Assembly (NCBI GenBank): GCA_035503615.1
Contig: DATJTI010000070.1
Span: 8,553-72,552, forward strand
DNA: 64,000 bases
Direction of reading: 5' to 3'
Source: AP-15 sp035503615
Lineage (GTDB): Bacteria; Pseudomonadota; Alphaproteobacteria; ATCC43930; CGMCC-115725
Part shown: piece by piece, positions 60,811-64,000 of the stretch
Layout: each line of letters opens with the position of its first letter
Numbering within the stretch: position 1 is the first letter of the stretch
Notes under the pieces: model-generated
What the model was told of the DNA's origin: nothing
Databases searched by the model: none
What the model saw: only the letters and a program-made list of their open reading frames with translations
Translations under genes and position numbers: made by a program

Positions 60811-62535
60811 CTACTGTACTTGCCGCGCCCTGTCAGGCAGCGGATGTTTGCGCAGGAAGTTGAAGTCGCAGCCGTGGTCGGCCTGCAGGATCTCGTTGCG
60901 GTAGAGGCGGGCGTAGCCGCGCTCGGGGACGGGCGGCGGCGGCGCCGGGCGGCGGGCCAGCTCTTCGGGCGGAACCAGGAGATCGATACGCCGCGCCTTG
61001 ACCGAAAGGCGGATGCGGTCGCCATTCCTGACCTTGGCGAGCGGCCCGCCCGCGGCGGCGTCCGGGGTCACATGCAGCACGATCGAGCCATAGGCGGTGC
61101 CACTCATCCGCGCGTCGGAGATCCGCACCATATCCTTGACCCCGGCGCGCGCCAGCTTTTGCGGGATCGGCAGATAGCCGGCCTCCGGCATGCCCGAAGC
61201 CGAGAGCGGGCCGGCATGCTGCAACACCAGGAAATCGTCGGGGGTGACATCGAGAGCGGGATCGTCGATGCGCGCCGACAGATCTTCGAGCGAGCTGAAG
61301 ACGACGGCGCGGCCTTCCTTCTCGAACAATTTCGGGTCGGCGGCCGAGCGCTTGAAAATCGCGCCCTGCGGCGCCAGTGAGCCGAACAGCGCGACCAATC
61401 CACCGACGTTCTGCAGCGGTTCGGCCAGCGGCTTGACGACGGCACGATCGACCGGGCCGGCGGGGGCCGCGAGCCGTTCGCCCAGGGTCTCGCCGGAGAC
61501 CGTCGGGCAGTCGAGATGCAATAGCGGTTGCAATTCGCGCATCACGGCACCGATGCCACCGGCGGCGTACAGGTCCTCCATGTAATGCGGTCCGGTCGGC
61601 TTCAGATCGACCAGCACCGGGGTCTCGTCGCTGACCTGGTTGAGCCGGCGCAGATCGACGTCGATCCCGGCGCGGCCGGCGATTGCGGTCAGGTGCAAGA
61701 CGGCGTTGGTCGAGCCGCCGATCGCCATCAGCACCCGGAGCGCATTTTCGACCGCATCGGGTGTCACGATGCGATCCGGGGTGAGCCCGCTCGTGGCGAG
61801 CCGCATCGCCGCCCGCCCGGTCGCCTCGGCGGCGCGCAGCCGGTCGGCATGCACCGCCGGGATCGCCGCGGTGCCGGGCAGGATCATGCCCAGCGCCTCG
61901 ACGATCGAGGCCATCGTGCTCGCCGTGCCCATCACCGCGCAGGTGCCCGCGGTGGTCGCAAGATTGCCCTCGACCTCCCCGATCTCCTCGGCCGAGACTT
62001 CGCCAGCGCGGTAGCGCGCCCAGAAGCGGCGGCAATCGGTGCAGGCGCCCAATCGCTCGCCGTGCCAGCGCGAGGTCATCATCGGCCCGGCGACCAGCCC
62101 GATCGCCGGCCGGTTCGCCGAGATGGCGCCCATCAGCTGCGCCGGCACGGTCTTGTCGCAGCCGCCGACCAGCACCACCGCATCCATCGGCTGGGCGCGG
62201 ATCATCTCCTCGGTGTCGATCGCCATCAGGTTGCGGAACATCAGGCTGGTCGGCGACAGGAACACTTCGCCGAGCGAGATTGTCGGAAATGTCAGCGGCA
62301 GCCCGCCCGCCGCCAATACCCCGCGCTTGACCGCCGCGACCAGTTCCGGGAAATGGCGGTGACAGTTGTTGAAACCGGAGCGGGTGTCGGCGATGCCGAT
62401 CACCGGCCGCGCCAGCAGTTCGGTCGAATAGCCCATCGAGCGTGCAAACGAGCGGCGCAGATAGAGCGCGAAATCAGGGTCGCCGTAATTGGTGAGCCCG
62501 CGCCCCAGACCGGTGGGGCCGACCGGATCGGTCAT
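60811..62535 (-). CDS. IlvD/Edd family dehydratase
   Basis: A 574-aa Fe-S dehydratase, start at ATG 62535 behind GAGGA. Cluster ligands are in VGGCDKTVPAQLMGA, GACTDCRRFW and TAGTCAVMGTASTM. The family includes dihydroxy-acid dehydratase and sugar-acid dehydratases; the sequence around DTRSGFNNCHRHFPELV fits the L-arabonate/D-xylonate branch more than IlvD. It is upstream of D-aminoacylase in one operon, so a sugar-acid or D-amino acid route is possible. Confidence 0.88.
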   Translation of the reverse strand: MTDPVGPTGLGRGLTNYGDPDFALYLRRSFARSMGYSTELLARPVIGIADTRSGFNNCHRHFPELVAAVKRGVLAAGGLPLTFPTISLGEVFLSPTSLMFRNLMAIDTEEMIRAQPMDAVVLVGGCDKTVPAQLMGAISANRPAIGLVAGPMMTSRWHGERLGACTDCRRFWARYRAGEVSAEEIGEVEGNLATTAGTCAVMGTASTMASIVEALGMILPGTAAIPAVHADRLRAAEATGRAAMRLATSGLTPDRIVTPDAVENALRVLMAIGGSTNAVLHLTAIAGRAGIDVDLRRLNQVSDETPVLVDLKPTGPHYMEDLYAAGGIGAVMRELQPLLHLDCPTVSGETLGERLAAPAGPVDRAVVKPLAEPLQNVGGLVALFGSLAPQGAIFKRSAADPKLFEKEGRAVVFSSLEDLSARIDDPALDVTPDDFLVLQHAGPLSASGMPEAGYLPIPQKLARAGVKDMVRISDARMSGTAYGSIVLHVTPDAAAGGPLAKVRNGDRIRLSVKARRIDLLVPPEELARRPAPPPPVPERGYARLYRNEILQADHGCDFNFLRKHPLPDRARQVQ

Positions 62536-62659
62536 GCTGTCCTCTCGAGTGATGCGACGCGCCACCTTGCCGCCCGGTGCCCGGCCAAGGCAAGTGCGGT
62601 GAACCCGGCCGGTGTCGTCCGGTCCGGCGCCGCGCGGCGGGCCGCCTCGCGCGAGAATC

Positions 62660-62887
62660 CTACCGGCTGATCGACATCGCGTCGGCGGTCGCCTCGTAGG
62701 CCTTCAAATCGGCCTGGTAAGACAATTGCTGGGCCTCGCAGACCGACACTTTGTTCGGATTGGCCATCAGGCATTCCTTGTACGCAGCTTTCGACGCCTT
62801 CATCTCGTCGAGCGCGTTCATCTTCGCCTGTAGCGCGCAGGCCGACAGTGACAGCGCCAGCGCCAGCAGAAACAGAGCTTGCTTCAT
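62660..62887 (-). CDS. Small lipoprotein
   Basis: A 75-aa protein, start at ATG 62887. The N-terminus MKQALFLLALALSLSACALQ is a lipoprotein signal with lipobox LSAC. The rest is a short helical, Lys/Ala-rich segment with a Cys in SVCEAQQLS. It would be anchored in the outer or inner membrane. Function unknown. Confidence 0.75.
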   Translation of the reverse strand: MKQALFLLALALSLSACALQAKMNALDEMKASKAAYKECLMANPNKVSVCEAQQLSYQADLKAYEATADAMSISR

Positions 62888-63010
62888 CGACCGATCCCCG
62901 GCTGATCCCGGCGCATTCTCCAGCCGCAAGGTCAGAAAGGCGTCAGAGCGGGTGGCGCTCCTTTTTGCCGAACCGTGCTAGGGTGCGTTACATACTCTAC
63001 ATGGGAGACA

Positions 63011-64000
63011 ATGCCGGTGACCGAGGCGAGCCGCTTGCTGACCCCGCTCGATTCATTGGCGATCGATGTGATCACCGACGATGTCAGCGACAATTACGTC
63101 AGCAAGGCGCTGTTCGCGGTCTCCGAATTTGCCAATATCGTGCGCGCCGGGGCCCGGGCGCTGTCCGGCGAAGCGCTGCTCTGCGCCAATCTCGGCTTCG
63201 GCTGCCGGCTTGTGTCCGAGGCGGCCGGCGTCCGCCACACGCTATTGTTCGATACCGGGCCCGAAGGCGCGATCTTCCTTCGCAACTGCGCCAATCTCGG
63301 CATCGGGCTCGGCGAGGTCGAGGCGATCGCGGTCAGCCACGGCCATTGGGACCATATGGCGGCCCTGCCCGCGGCATTGCAGGCGATCGGCGCCGGCGGC
63401 GGGCGGGCCGCTGTCCATGTCAACCCCGGCATGTTCGACGAGCGCGCGATCCGGCTCGGCGACGGCACGATCCTGCCGGCGGCCAAGGTGCCGGCGCCGA
63501 CCGAACTCGAGGCGCTCGGCGCCGTGGTGGTCAATGATCCGGCCGAGCGGCTGCTGCTCGACGGTCATTTCTATCTGAGCGGCGAGATCCCGCGGGTGAG
63601 CGCCTTTGAGAAGGGCCGCACCGACCATTTGAGCCGTACCGGCAGCGCGGCACCGTGGCGGCCCGATCCGCTGCTGCTCGACGAGCGCATGCTGGTCGCC
63701 CATGTGCGGCAGCTGGGATTGATCGTGCTGAGCGCGTGCTCGCATGCTGGCATCGTCAATGTCTGCACCGAGGTGCGCCGCCGGTTTCCCGACCTCCCGA
63801 TCCATTGCGTGATCGGCGGGCTGCATTTGGGCGGGGTCATGGAGGCGATCATCCCGCAGACCGTCGAAGCGCTGCGGCCATTCGCGATCGGCCACATCAT
63901 CACCGGCCATTGCACCGGCTGGCGGGCCTTGCATGCGCTCGCCAATGCGTTTGGCGACCGGGTCAGCCAGTCGGCGGTCGGCACCACCTATCGCTTCGCC
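63011..64000 (+). CDS. MBL-fold metallo-hydrolase, C-terminus beyond window
   Basis: The frame is open from ATG 63011 (GGGAGA before it) to the window edge, at least 330 codons. The metal site motif AVSHGHWDHMAALPAAL (H-x-H-x-D-H) and later SACSHAGIVNVC, HCVIGGLHLGG and IITGHCTGW, all with the metal-binding His residues, place it in the metallo-beta-lactamase fold, closest in pattern to proteins annotated as methanopterin-precursor-like (RFAP-related) hydrolases. Substrate unknown. Confidence 0.9.
   Translation, partial: MPVTEASRLLTPLDSLAIDVITDDVSDNYVSKALFAVSEFANIVRAGARALSGEALLCANLGFGCRLVSEAAGVRHTLLFDTGPEGAIFLRNCANLGIGLGEVEAIAVSHGHWDHMAALPAALQAIGAGGGRAAVHVNPGMFDERAIRLGDGTILPAAKVPAPTELEALGAVVVNDPAERLLLDGHFYLSGEIPRVSAFEKGRTDHLSRTGSAAPWRPDPLLLDERMLVAHVRQLGLIVLSACSHAGIVNVCTEVRRRFPDLPIHCVIGGLHLGGVMEAIIPQTVEALRPFAIGHIITGHCTGWRALHALANAFGDRVSQSAVGTTYRFA

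Noticed and set aside
1..64000. tRNA and rRNA genes
   Set aside because: No cloverleaf with a clear T-loop (GGTTCGA-type) context or rRNA segment was recognised by eye; a tRNA scan would be decisive.

Overview
The window is high-GC, densely packed bacterial chromosome. The gene content points to an aerobic alphaproteobacterium: a COQ7-type ubiquinone hydroxylase, a Cys-free L33, PlsY, several glutathione S-transferases with a glutathione reductase, a DUF3775 protein, and intergenic palindromes of the kind common in Rhizobiales and Rhodospirillales genomes. No rRNA or tRNA gene was seen, so the genus cannot be fixed. Most genes are short operons on either strand with AGGAG-type ribosome sites. 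A notable habit is short tandem duplications (15-23 nt units) at gene ends, gene starts and protein linkers.

Layout. 1-5 kb: end of a class A penicillin-binding protein, prfB with a programmed +1 frameshift, and a ThDP-dependent 2-hydroxyacyl-CoA lyase/oxalyl-CoA decarboxylase. 5.1-7.3 kb: a small island with a three-Cys-motif protein and its partner TcmP, followed by a broken PIN toxin and a duplicated scrap of the neighbouring HD-domain gene. 9-15.7 kb: a phosphoketolase/acetate kinase module with two universal stress proteins and a CBS protein; it would turn sugar phosphates into acetyl phosphate and then acetate plus ATP. 15.7-19.1 kb: an MpaB/DUF2236 protein, a conserved protein of unknown function, a UGSC-family selenoprotein with an in-frame TGA and a strong hairpin directly after it, and a rhodanese. 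19.3-31 kb: an unknown protein, an ABC exporter, DsbB-COQ7, a lytic transglycosylase, a three-gene dehydrogenase operon headed by an AroQ-like protein lacking catalytic residues, a ring-cleavage-type dioxygenase, an SMR transporter and a GST. 31-40 kb: housekeeping block rpmG, S41 protease, rnr, topA, dprA and plsY. 40-49.5 kb: a TauD-type dioxygenase, a PurM-like protein with repeated start modules, a PEP-CTERM protein, a TPR-sulfotransferase, two GSTs, a luciferase-like oxidoreductase, a Doc toxin-antitoxin pair and gor. 50.3-52.2 kb: a DyP peroxidase with an encapsulin-targeting tail, overlapping an encapsulin shell gene. 52.3-64 kb: a hydrolase, a glutamine-synthetase-like/N-formylglutamate amidohydrolase pair, methyltransferases, an acyl-CoA-dehydrogenase-like flavoprotein with a diiron protein, DUF2165, D-aminoacylase, an IlvD/Edd dehydratase, a small lipoprotein and a partial metallo-beta-lactamase-fold enzyme.

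The most interesting items are the UGSC selenoprotein with its candidate SECIS and paired upstream gene (16.77-18.49 kb), the TcmP/three-Cys pair (5.1-6.7 kb), the encapsulin nanocompartment (50.4-52.2 kb) and the AroQ-like protein without catalytic residues (25.3 kb).
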